A DNA stretch of 64,000 nucleotides from JBFWYO01 sp050186335 (GTDB lineage: Bacteria > Pseudomonadota > Alphaproteobacteria > Bin65). Positions 52,300 through 60,308 of the stretch are shown here, in pieces. A program made the position numbers and the translations under genes. Position 1 is the first letter of the stretch. Every line of letters begins with the position of its first letter. Where the stretch lies: the NCBI GenBank assembly GCA_050186335.1, contig JBFWYO010000012.1:3180-67179 (forward strand), read 5' to 3'. The notes beneath the pieces are model-generated. The model saw only the letters and a program-made list of their open reading frames with translations, did not search any database and was not told the origin of the DNA.

Positions 52300-53975
52300 G
52301 CGCGGCGGCGACCCAGCATATCGTCGCGGTGGCCGGCGGACGCGAAGTGGCGTTCCGCCGCGTGGGCTCCGGCCCGCCGGTGGTCCTGCTGCACGCTTCG
52401 CCGCGATCGTCGATCGCTGTCATGCCGCTCGCGCAGCATCTGGCGCAGAAATTCACCGTGTTCGCGTTCGACACGCCGGGCTTCGGACTGTCCGAGCCCT
52501 TGCCGTTCGCGCGTGCCGACGCCGACGTGTTCGCCAACGCGCTGCTCGAAGCGTTCGATGCCATCGGCCTGGGCCGCGTGCCGCTGTTCGGCTCGCACAC
52601 CGGCGCGGTCATCGCCATGGAATTCGCGCGCCGGTATCCGGCGCGCGTGGCGTGCCTTGCGTTCGACGGCTATCCGGTGTTCACGCCGCTCGAACAGGCC
52701 GAGGCGCTCGCCTCGTACCTGATGCCGATCCGGCCCGACTGGGAGGGCACCTATCTCGCCTGGCTGTGGTCGCGCGTGCGCGATCAATTGGTGTTCTTCC
52801 CTTGGTACACGCGCGGCAGCGGCACGCGACTGCCGATCGACACGCAACCGCTCGCGTTCCACCAGGCCGTCCTGAACGATTTCCTGTCGGCCGGCGACCA
52901 TTACCGTGTGGCCTACGCCGCCGCGTTCCGTTACGAGCCGATCGCGCCGATCGGCGAGGTCAAGGTGCCGGTCAGCTATATCACGCGCACGGACGACATG
53001 CTGTTCCCGCATCTCGACCGCATGCCGCCGTTGACCGCCAAGGACGAGATCGTTCGCCTGACCGAAGACCGCGCCGTCTGGGCCGCCACGACGACCACGG
53101 CCATGTCGCGCGCGGCGGGCGATGCGGCCGCCCCGTCCAGCGCCGGGTTCGACGACCCGGACATGAAGGATACGCGCATCGCGCGGCGGATCGTGCAGGT
53201 TCCGGGCGGGCAGGTCATGATTCGAGTTGCCGGGACGCGCGGTGCGAAGCCGATTGTCCTGATTCACGGCACCCCGGCCGCTTCGCGCGGATTGGAACCG
53301 GTGATGCGGGCGCTCGCCGCCAAGCGGCGCGTGATCGCGCTCGATCTGCCCGGTCACGGCGGCTCGTCGCCTGCGGACGCGCAAACGACCGTCGAGGCCA
53401 TGGCCGCGACGCTGATGACCGCGTTGACGTCCCTAAAGCTCGGCGGCGCCGATATCGTCGGCTTCGAAGGCGGTGCGGCCGTCGCGGCGGCGCTGGCCAG
53501 GCAACTGCCGAATGCCGGGCGGTGCATTGCCGTCGATCCGCTGCCGGAAAGCGATTCGGCGCGCAATGCCCTGCGCGCCCAGTTGGTCGACATTGCACCG
53601 GTCTGGGGCGGCGGCCATTTGCTGGCGGCGTGGCATCATCTGCGCGACGCGGAACTATGGAAACCCTGGTTCGACCGCCGCCTCGCCGCGGGCCGGCAGC
53701 TCGGCGCCGACCAGGACGTGGCGGCGCTCGATGCCGGCCTTGCCGAATGGATGCGCGGCGGGGAAAGCTACCTTCACGCCGCGCGCGCCATGCTAAGCGC
53801 ATCGCCCGGCGCCGCGTTGCGCGGCACCAAGGCGATCGTCATCGGATTCGATTCGGATCCGGATCTCGCGGCCGCCCAGGCGACCGCGCAGGCCGCCAAC
53901 GCGCGCTTCGTCGCAACATCGCGCCACGCCGAACACATCGCCGCCACGATTCTGCACGCGACGGAGGCTCCATGA
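52296..53975 (+). CDS. Tandem alpha/beta-hydrolase-fold protein without nucleophilic serines
   Basis: A 559-residue protein with two alpha/beta-hydrolase domains in one chain (about residues 8-270 and 298-555). The nucleophile elbow, normally GxSxG, is GSHTG at 99-103 in the first domain (His at the nucleophile position) and GFEGG at 389-393 in the second (Glu). Domain 2 keeps the oxyanion-loop HGTP (324-327); domain 1 has HASP. GxHTG elbows exist in some uncharacterised hydrolases. Start and stop both overlap neighbours by 4 bases (ATGA). It could be a non-hydrolytic lyase, a binding protein or an enzyme with an unusual nucleophile. Confidence 0.82.
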   Translation: MSAAATQHIVAVAGGREVAFRRVGSGPPVVLLHASPRSSIAVMPLAQHLAQKFTVFAFDTPGFGLSEPLPFARADADVFANALLEAFDAIGLGRVPLFGSHTGAVIAMEFARRYPARVACLAFDGYPVFTPLEQAEALASYLMPIRPDWEGTYLAWLWSRVRDQLVFFPWYTRGSGTRLPIDTQPLAFHQAVLNDFLSAGDHYRVAYAAAFRYEPIAPIGEVKVPVSYITRTDDMLFPHLDRMPPLTAKDEIVRLTEDRAVWAATTTTAMSRAAGDAAAPSSAGFDDPDMKDTRIARRIVQVPGGQVMIRVAGTRGAKPIVLIHGTPAASRGLEPVMRALAAKRRVIALDLPGHGGSSPADAQTTVEAMAATLMTALTSLKLGGADIVGFEGGAAVAAALARQLPNAGRCIAVDPLPESDSARNALRAQLVDIAPVWGGGHLLAAWHHLRDAELWKPWFDRRLAAGRQLGADQDVAALDAGLAEWMRGGESYLHAARAMLSASPGAALRGTKAIVIGFDSDPDLAAAQATAQAANARFVATSRHAEHIAATILHATEAP

Positions 53976-55492
53976 CCGATCTGCCGACTCCCGTTCCGAC
54001 GATCTTTACCGCGCTGGTTGGCGCCGACCATGTGCTGACGTCGACGGTCGACCGGGTCTTCTATTCGCACGACATCATCTGGCCGTTCACGCGCTCGATC
54101 GCCGATGCGGTGGTGCGCCCCGGCACGGTCGACGAACTCGCCGCCGTCGTGCGCGCCGCGACATCGAACGGCATCGCGGTGTTTCCGCGCGGCGGCGGCT
54201 ATACCTATACCGGCTGCTATTCGCCCGATCGCAACCGATCGATCGTGCTCGATCTGCAGCGCCTCGACCGTATCGTCGAGATCGACGCCATCAACGACAG
54301 CGTCACCGTCGAGGCCGGCGTCACCTGGGGCAAGCTGTTCGACGCATTGGACGCCAAGGGCCTACGCGTGCCGAGCTTCGGCCCGCTGTCCGGCTACGGC
54401 GCCACGGTCGGCGGCAGCGCCTCGACCGATGCGTCGTTCTTCGGCTCGGCGTCGTACGGCGCCATCGGCGATCATGTGCTCGACCTGGACGTGGTGGCGG
54501 CCGACGGTCGCATCGTCAAGTCCGCCGGCAACAAGCTGTTCGTCGGCGATTGCGGCGCGCTCGGCGTCAAGGCACGCGTGACGCTGCGCACCATCAAGCG
54601 CCCGGGTGCGACGGTGTTCGCCTCGTTCGCCTTCGCCGATGCGGCAGGCTGGGCCAACGGGCTGATCGCGCTGAAAGGGCTGCCCGGTCTCGGCGAAGCG
54701 TTCGGTTTCGATCCGGGCACGCATCGCAACCTGACCAAGACCGGGTTTTCGGTGCTGGAGAGCACGGCGATTGCCGGCGATCTGCTGCGCGCGCGCGGCA
54801 ATTGGTTCGACAAGCTGAGCGGGCTAGTGCGCACCGCGCGCGCCGGCAAGGCGTTCATCGCCGATCTGCAATACTCGCTGCATCTTGCCATCGACGGCGC
54901 CGACGAAGCGGCGGCACAGGCGAGCCGCGACGAAGCCGGCCGGATCCTGGCCGGCCATGGCGGCGAACTGATCCCCGACGTGATCCCGCGCGTCACGCGC
55001 TCGCGCCCGTTCCGGCCGGTGAAGTCGTTCCTCGGTCCGGACGGCGAGAACTGGATGCCGGTCAATGCGATCCTGCCGCTGGCCAACGGCGCGGCCGCGG
55101 TTGCAGCCATCGAAACAATGGTCAAATCGCGCCGGGACGCGCTCGATCATTACGGCATCCGCACCACGATCCTGACGCTGCTGACCAAGGACAAGATGAT
55201 CGTCGAGCCGCAGATTTTCTGGCCGGACCGGCTGAATACGTTCCACCGCCGCATGGGACTGCCCGATATGGTCGCGGCGCACGGCGAAGATCCCGAGAAC
55301 CGTACCGCGCGCATGGCGGCGCACGCGCTGCGCGACGTGATGCGCGAGACGCTCGACCGGTTCGATGCCGCGCACTATCAGATCGGCCGCTACTACCAGC
55401 CCGAGCGCGAACCCAACCAGGCGGCACGCCGCGCGCTGAAGGCCGAGTTGGATCCGAAACGCCTGATCAATCCGGGGGTGCTCGGCCTATGA
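53972..55492 (+). CDS. FAD-binding oxidase (PCMH type, GlcD/D-lactate dehydrogenase-like)
   Basis: A 506-residue FAD-linked oxidase. The N-terminal PCMH domain binds FAD (VVRPGTVDELAAVVRAA, FPRGGGYTYTG, GATVGGSASTDASFFGSASYGAIGDHVL). The C-terminal FAD-oxidase domain ends in the family motif LKAELDPKRLINPGVLGL. Relatives oxidise 2-hydroxy acids or phenolic alcohols. No covalent-FAD histidine or Fe-S partner is obvious. It overlaps both neighbouring frames by 4 bases, so it is fixed in the middle of the operon. Confidence 0.9.
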   Translation: MTDLPTPVPTIFTALVGADHVLTSTVDRVFYSHDIIWPFTRSIADAVVRPGTVDELAAVVRAATSNGIAVFPRGGGYTYTGCYSPDRNRSIVLDLQRLDRIVEIDAINDSVTVEAGVTWGKLFDALDAKGLRVPSFGPLSGYGATVGGSASTDASFFGSASYGAIGDHVLDLDVVAADGRIVKSAGNKLFVGDCGALGVKARVTLRTIKRPGATVFASFAFADAAGWANGLIALKGLPGLGEAFGFDPGTHRNLTKTGFSVLESTAIAGDLLRARGNWFDKLSGLVRTARAGKAFIADLQYSLHLAIDGADEAAAQASRDEAGRILAGHGGELIPDVIPRVTRSRPFRPVKSFLGPDGENWMPVNAILPLANGAAAVAAIETMVKSRRDALDHYGIRTTILTLLTKDKMIVEPQIFWPDRLNTFHRRMGLPDMVAAHGEDPENRTARMAAHALRDVMRETLDRFDAAHYQIGRYYQPEREPNQAARRALKAELDPKRLINPGVLGL

Positions 55493-55578
55493 GCCAGTTC
55501 ATCGAACACGCAGAACGGAGGCGCGGGGCCGCTGCACCCGTCGCCCGCAGCAAGGAGGAGGCCTCGCCATGCCCGTAA
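55489..55578 (+). CDS. 29-codon ORF overlapping both neighbours
   Basis: An ATG frame of 29 codons starts in an ATGA overlap with the FAD-oxidase stop and ends 10 bases inside the HyuA frame. The peptide begins MSQFIEHAERRRG and is charged, with no recognised family. It contains the HyuA ribosome binding site. It may serve only to carry ribosomes to HyuA (translational coupling), or it may be a genuine small protein. I cannot distinguish these from the sequence. Confidence 0.4.
   Translation: MSQFIEHAERRRGAAAPVARSKEEASPCP
55552..55561 (+). promoter_or_regulatory. Ribosome binding site of HyuA start 1
   Basis: AAGGAGGAGG ends 7 bases before the ATG at 55569, an almost ideal Shine-Dalgarno sequence. 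A second good site, GGAGGG at 55646-55651, lies 7 bases before an in-frame GTG at 55659. Translation may begin at either. Confidence 0.75.
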
Positions 55579-57755
55579 ATCTCGACGACGTGGTGAAACA
55601 ATATGAAACGCGATTGCGCGAACTCGAAAAACGCCTGGCCGAAATGGAGGGTAAGCCCGTGACCGATATGCCTCAATCAAGTGCGTCCCGAAGCGCCGGC
55701 GGCGGCTACCGCCTCGGCGTCGACGTGGGCGGCACATTTACGGACCTGTTGCTGATCGAAGAAGCCACCGGCCGCACCTTCTCGGCCAAGGTGCCGTCCA
55801 CGCCGAAAGATCCGTCCATCGGCGTGCTGAACGGCATTTCGAAGCTGTGCGAAACCAGCGGCATCTCCGCGCGTCAGATCACGCACGTGATGCATGGCAC
55901 GACGGTCGCCACCAACACGGTTTTGACCTCGAGCGGCGCCAAGGTGGCGCTGGTCACCACCAAGGGCTACCGGCAGGTGCTGCAGATCGCGCGCTCGTTC
56001 GTACCGGGCGGCCTGGGCGGCTGGGTGATCTACAAGAAGCCGGATCCGCTGGCGCCGCTGGAGCTGACCATCGAAGCCGACGAGCGCATGACCGCGCAAG
56101 GCGACGTGGCTGAGAAGCTGGACGAGGCGGATATCCGCAAACAGCTCGAAACGCTCAAGGGCCAGGGCGTCGAGGCGCTCACCGTGTCGCTGATCAATGC
56201 CTATGCCAACGGCGCCCATGAGCGCCGCGTGCGCGAGATCGCGGAACAAGTGCTGCCCGGCCTGCCGGTATCGATCTCCTCGGAGGTCATTCCCGAGATG
56301 TACGAATACGAGCGCACCGAAACGACGGTCGTCAACTCGTACATCCGCCCGATCGTGCAGAAATACGTGACCAACCTGAAGCGCGAAGTCTCGGCCCAGT
56401 CGCCGACCGCCAAGCTGCACATCCTGCGCTCGGACGGCGGCTTGTCGTCGGCCGAAGCGGCCGGCCATAGCCCGGTGAACCTGCTGCTGTCGGGTCCCGC
56501 CGGCGGCGTCACGGGCGCGCTGTGGACGGCGCGGCAATCCGGCTTCAAGAACCTGATCACCTTCGACATGGGCGGCACGTCGACCGACGTGGCGCTCATT
56601 CAAGAGGGCAAACCGCAACTCCGCCGCGAAACCCGCGTCGGCGACGTGACGGTGCGCGCCTCCTCGATCGACGTGCGCACGGTCGGCGCCGGCGGCGGCT
56701 CGATCGCCTACGTGCCGGACCTGACCAAGGCCTTGCGCGTGGGACCGATGTCGGCCGGGGCCGATCCGGGTCCGGCGGCCTACAACAAGGGCGGCGAGAA
56801 GCCGACCGTGACCGACGCCAACGTGGCGCTCGGCTATCTGCCGTCCAGTTCGCGTCTCGGCGGCGACATGAGGATCGACAAGGCGTCGGCCGAGAAAGCC
56901 GTCAAGACCATCGCCGATTCGATGGGCCTGTCGATGCTCACCGCGGCCGAAGGCATCGTCGACATCGTCAACGAGAACATGTTCGGTGCGCTGCGGCTGG
57001 TTTCGGTCGAACAAGGCTACGATCCGCGCAACTTCGCGCTGGTCGCGTTCGGCGGCGCTGGCCCGTTGCATGCCAATGCGCTGGGCAAGCTGATGCAGTC
57101 CTGGCCGGTGATCATTCCGCCGGCCCCGGGCGTGCTCTGCGCGCACGGCGACGCCACCACGCGCATCCGCAACGAAGCGTCGCAAACCTTCATCCGCACG
57201 CTGGCGAACACCTCGGACAAGGAGGTCGGCGCCATCATCGACCGGTTGGCGGCGACCGCCGCAGGCGACCTGGACGCCGAAGGCATTCCGCGCGGCGAGC
57301 AGGAAACCGGGATCCAGATCGACATCCGGTACCGGGGCCAGGGCATGCGCCTGACCCTCGACCTGACCGTCGACGAGTTCCGCCAGAGCGGCCTGAAGGC
57401 CATCGCCAAGCGCTTCGACGACATGCACACGCAACTGTTCACCTTCGCGCTGGATGCGCCGCACGAACTGGTCAACATCCGCGCGGTCGTCCAGGGCAAG
57501 GAACCGGTCGCATTGTCCGAGCAGCTCGCGCAGGGCGGCAAGGACGCGTCGGCGGCCATCGTCGAGTCCACGCAGATCTACTATCAGGGCAAGATGCACA
57601 CGGCGAAGATTTACGACCGCACCAAGTTGAAGGCCGGCAACCGCATCGTCGGCCCGGCCATCGTGGCGCAGATGGATACGACCACGCTGATCCTGCCCGA
57701 CCATGCCGGCGACGTCGACGCCGTCGGCACCATCCTCATTCGTCCGATCGCCTGA
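55569..57755 (+). CDS. Hydantoinase/oxoprolinase HyuA-type subunit
   Basis: A 728-residue subunit of the ATP-dependent N-methylhydantoinase/5-oxoprolinase/acetone carboxylase family. The N-terminal actin-like ATPase has GVDVGGTFTD near residue 49 and a second phosphate loop DMGGTSTD; LLLSGPAGGVTGA and FGGAGPLHANAL are typical. It carries a 30-residue coiled-coil extension (NLDDVVKQYETRLRELEKRL) ahead of an internal GTG at 55659, which has its own ribosome binding site and would give a more standard N-terminus. It works with the HyuB-type protein encoded next. Confidence 0.92.
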   Translation: MPVNLDDVVKQYETRLRELEKRLAEMEGKPVTDMPQSSASRSAGGGYRLGVDVGGTFTDLLLIEEATGRTFSAKVPSTPKDPSIGVLNGISKLCETSGISARQITHVMHGTTVATNTVLTSSGAKVALVTTKGYRQVLQIARSFVPGGLGGWVIYKKPDPLAPLELTIEADERMTAQGDVAEKLDEADIRKQLETLKGQGVEALTVSLINAYANGAHERRVREIAEQVLPGLPVSISSEVIPEMYEYERTETTVVNSYIRPIVQKYVTNLKREVSAQSPTAKLHILRSDGGLSSAEAAGHSPVNLLLSGPAGGVTGALWTARQSGFKNLITFDMGGTSTDVALIQEGKPQLRRETRVGDVTVRASSIDVRTVGAGGGSIAYVPDLTKALRVGPMSAGADPGPAAYNKGGEKPTVTDANVALGYLPSSSRLGGDMRIDKASAEKAVKTIADSMGLSMLTAAEGIVDIVNENMFGALRLVSVEQGYDPRNFALVAFGGAGPLHANALGKLMQSWPVIIPPAPGVLCAHGDATTRIRNEASQTFIRTLANTSDKEVGAIIDRLAATAAGDLDAEGIPRGEQETGIQIDIRYRGQGMRLTLDLTVDEFRQSGLKAIAKRFDDMHTQLFTFALDAPHELVNIRAVVQGKEPVALSEQLAQGGKDASAAIVESTQIYYQGKMHTAKIYDRTKLKAGNRIVGPAIVAQMDTTTLILPDHAGDVDAVGTILIRPIA

Positions 57756-57771
57756 TCCGGAGGACAAAACC

Positions 57772-59661
57772 ATGCCTGCGAAAATCATCGAAACCCCACC
57801 GCGGCCGTTCAACAAATCCAAGAAGGTCGACCCGATCACGCTCGATATCATCGAGAACGCGCTGCGCAACGCCCGCACCGAGATGGACGCGGTCCTGTTC
57901 CGCACCGCCATGTCGCCGGGTATCCGCGAACAGCACGACGCCTTCCCCATGATCGCCAATCCCGACGGCAAGATGGTGGTCGGCCAGTTCGGGTCGTTCA
58001 TCTACGGCTTCACCAACGGCTACGAAGGCGAGATCGAGGAAGGCGACATCTTCATGACCAACGACCCGTACAGTTGTGCGGGCGCGGTCAGCCATTTGAA
58101 CGACTGGCTGATGCTGATGCCGATCTTCCGCGGCGGACGACTGATCTCCTGGGCCGCGATGTTCGGCCACATGACCGACATCGGCGGCAAGGTGCCGGGT
58201 TCGCTGCCGACCGACGCCCAACAGGTGTACGAGGAAGGCATTCAGATCCCGCCGACGAAAATTTATAAACGCGGCAAGCTGAACCAGGACGTGCTGACGC
58301 TCATTCTGCACAATTGCCGCCTGCCGGAATGGAACCGGGCCGACTTCAACGCCATCATCGCGGCGTTGCGCCTGGCCGAGCGGCGCGTGAACGAAATCTG
58401 CGATCGGTTCGGCGAAGACGAATACGTCATCGCCATGCAGGAGATGCTGGATCGCAACAAGCGCGCCATGAGCGCGATCATCCAGATGGTGATCCCCGAG
58501 AAGAAGCAGTATTTCGAGGATTTCATCGACGACGACGGCATCGGCATGGGGCCTTACAAAGTGGCCTGCACCATGTGGCGCACCGGCGACCGCGTGACGT
58601 TCGACTTCACGGGCACCGACCCGCAGTCGATCAGCTCGGTCAATTTCCTCCTCAACGAGGAAATGTTCAAAATGTTCCTGGGCGCGATCTTCATCAACAT
58701 TTTCGATCCGCAGATCCTGTTCAACGACGGGTTCTATGAGCTGATCGATGTGGTGATCCCGGCCGGCAGCATCCTGAAGCCGAAGAAGCCCGCCGCCCTG
58801 TCGTGCCGCACGCACATGCTGGGCCGCATCTTCGACATCATGGGCGGTTTGCTCGGCCAGGGCGCGCCGGAAGCGCTCAACGCCGCCGGCTTCTCCGACA
58901 GCCCGCATCTGATGTACTCGGGCTACGACAAGTCCGGCCAGTGGTTCCAACTGTACCAGATCGGCTTCGGCGGCATTCCGGGCCGTCCGGTCGGCGACGG
59001 GCCGGACGGGCACTCGCTATGGCCCGCCTTCACCAACGTGCCGAACGAATTCCTGGAAAGCTATTTCCCGCTGCGCATCGTGAAATACGAGACCATCGCG
59101 GACAGCGGCGGCGCCGGATTGCATCGCGGCGGCAACGGCCTGTCGATGGGCTACATGTTCCTGGAGCCGGGCTACATCTCGATCCACGACGATCGCTGGC
59201 TGACCTATCCGTGGGGCGTCAATGGCGGGACACCGGGCGAACGCTCGAACAAGATCATGGTGCGCAAGAACGGCACTAAGGAGATTTTCCCCTCCAAGTG
59301 CGATCGTGTCGCGGTTGCGGCCGGCGACGTGCTGTACTTCAACACCTGGGGCGGCGGCGGCTGGGGCGATCCGCTCAAGCGTGCACCCGATCTGGTCGCG
59401 AAGGACGCCAAGCGCGGCCTGGTGACGGCCAACGGCGCGCGGCGCTACGGCGTCGTGCTCAAGGCCGATAACACGGTCGACGAGCAGGCGACCAAGTCGC
59501 TGCGCGAAAACATGCAGCGCGTCCGCACCGACATGCCGCTGTTCAATTTCGGCGGCACCATCGAGGAGCTGAAGGCCCGCTGCAAGGCCGAAACCGGCCT
59601 GGAGGCTCCGAAAACGCCGGTGTTCCAGCGCTGGATGCAAACCGCGCGCGCCGCCGAGTAG
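57772..59661 (+). CDS. Hydantoinase/oxoprolinase HyuB-type subunit
   Basis: A 629-residue partner of the HyuA-type protein. The hydantoinase B/oxoprolinase domain fills nearly all of it (ALRNARTEMDAVLFRTAMSPGIREQHDAFPMI broken by helix ends, NDPYSCAGAVSHLND, ADSGGAGLHRGGNGL and VNGGTPGERSNKI). The A-B pair hydrolyses a cyclic or linear amide with ATP, or carboxylates a ketone if a third subunit exists; none is seen here. GGAGGA at 57759-57764 precedes the ATG. It is the last gene before a strong terminator. Confidence 0.93.
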   Translation: MPAKIIETPPRPFNKSKKVDPITLDIIENALRNARTEMDAVLFRTAMSPGIREQHDAFPMIANPDGKMVVGQFGSFIYGFTNGYEGEIEEGDIFMTNDPYSCAGAVSHLNDWLMLMPIFRGGRLISWAAMFGHMTDIGGKVPGSLPTDAQQVYEEGIQIPPTKIYKRGKLNQDVLTLILHNCRLPEWNRADFNAIIAALRLAERRVNEICDRFGEDEYVIAMQEMLDRNKRAMSAIIQMVIPEKKQYFEDFIDDDGIGMGPYKVACTMWRTGDRVTFDFTGTDPQSISSVNFLLNEEMFKMFLGAIFINIFDPQILFNDGFYELIDVVIPAGSILKPKKPAALSCRTHMLGRIFDIMGGLLGQGAPEALNAAGFSDSPHLMYSGYDKSGQWFQLYQIGFGGIPGRPVGDGPDGHSLWPAFTNVPNEFLESYFPLRIVKYETIADSGGAGLHRGGNGLSMGYMFLEPGYISIHDDRWLTYPWGVNGGTPGERSNKIMVRKNGTKEIFPSKCDRVAVAAGDVLYFNTWGGGGWGDPLKRAPDLVAKDAKRGLVTANGARRYGVVLKADNTVDEQATKSLRENMQRVRTDMPLFNFGGTIEELKARCKAETGLEAPKTPVFQRWMQTARAAE

Positions 59662-59681
59662 TTCGCGATCCGCATGTTAAG

Positions 59682-59716
59682 AGGGCTCCGGCGCATCGTC
59701 GGAGCCCTTTCTTTTT
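59682..59716 (+). terminator. Intrinsic terminator of the catabolic operon
   Basis: A perfect 9-bp stem, AGGGCTCCG (59682-59690) and CGGAGCCCT (59700-59708), with a 9-base loop, is followed at once by TTCTTTTT. It begins 20 bases after the HyuB-type stop. This is the clearest rho-independent terminator in the window and marks the operon end; the convergent DUF4242 gene ends about 20 bases beyond. Confidence 0.9.
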
Positions 59717-59735
59717 GCCGGTGATGCCGGGCAAA

Positions 59736-60308
59736 TTATTTCGGCGCTAACGCCTTGAACGGTTCGAGCGCCGTAACCGCGGTGGCCGGGGTATAGCCGA
59801 CCGCCGGCCAAATAGCGTCGAACGGCAATCCGCTTTGCCGCTGAACCGTGCGCACCGATTCGGCATCGGGCGCCCGATAGAAACAGACCATGCGCTTTCG
59901 ATCTATCGAAAGAAACGTGTGCAGAAACGTGACACTGTGCGTATCCATGCATGAACGCGCGGCGTCCTCGGCCTTCTGCAGATCGTCGAAGCGCACGGGC
60001 TCGGCAAACGAGCGCTCGACGACGATCACATTGTGCACCTTCTGTGGATCCAAAAGCTGCGCCGTGTGGAGCGATGCCGACCAGGTGCGCCGGGAAGGCA
60101 CTTCGGCCTGACGAAAGGCGATGCGCACGGATTCGGCATCCGGCGCCGAAAACTGACACGTCATGCGCGTGGCATCGGGCGAAAGATACGAATTCTCGTA
60201 ATTGACTCCGTGCAGGTCCAGGCAGCCTTGGGTTCGCACGCGCCGTCGCATGATCGCAAACAGCTCGTCGGGACCGCTAAGAATTCTTTCGACGATGACG
60301 TTTTCCAT
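59736..60308 (-). CDS. Tandem DUF4242 (nickel-binding SCO4226-like) protein
   Basis: A 190-residue protein built from two copies of DUF4242 (about residues 1-85 and 95-180). Both repeats share a V-I-V-E-R strand, then a methionine/cysteine-rich strand and the phrase APDAESVR, so the gene arose by internal duplication. DUF4242 proteins form ferredoxin-like folds, and a Streptomyces member binds nickel. The start at 60308 has CAGGAGGG 5 bases upstream. That site and the start lie inside the end of the BTAD regulator frame (32-base overlap), so translation is coupled. Confidence 0.82.
   Translation of the reverse strand: MENVIVERILSGPDELFAIMRRRVRTQGCLDLHGVNYENSYLSPDATRMTCQFSAPDAESVRIAFRQAEVPSRRTWSASLHTAQLLDPQKVHNVIVVERSFAEPVRFDDLQKAEDAARSCMDTHSVTFLHTFLSIDRKRMVCFYRAPDAESVRTVQRQSGLPFDAIWPAVGYTPATAVTALEPFKALAPK

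Noticed and set aside
55677..58001. 774-codon minus-strand frame across the hyuA/hyuB-like genes
   Set aside because: Shadow frame; the plus-strand products have complete family motifs.
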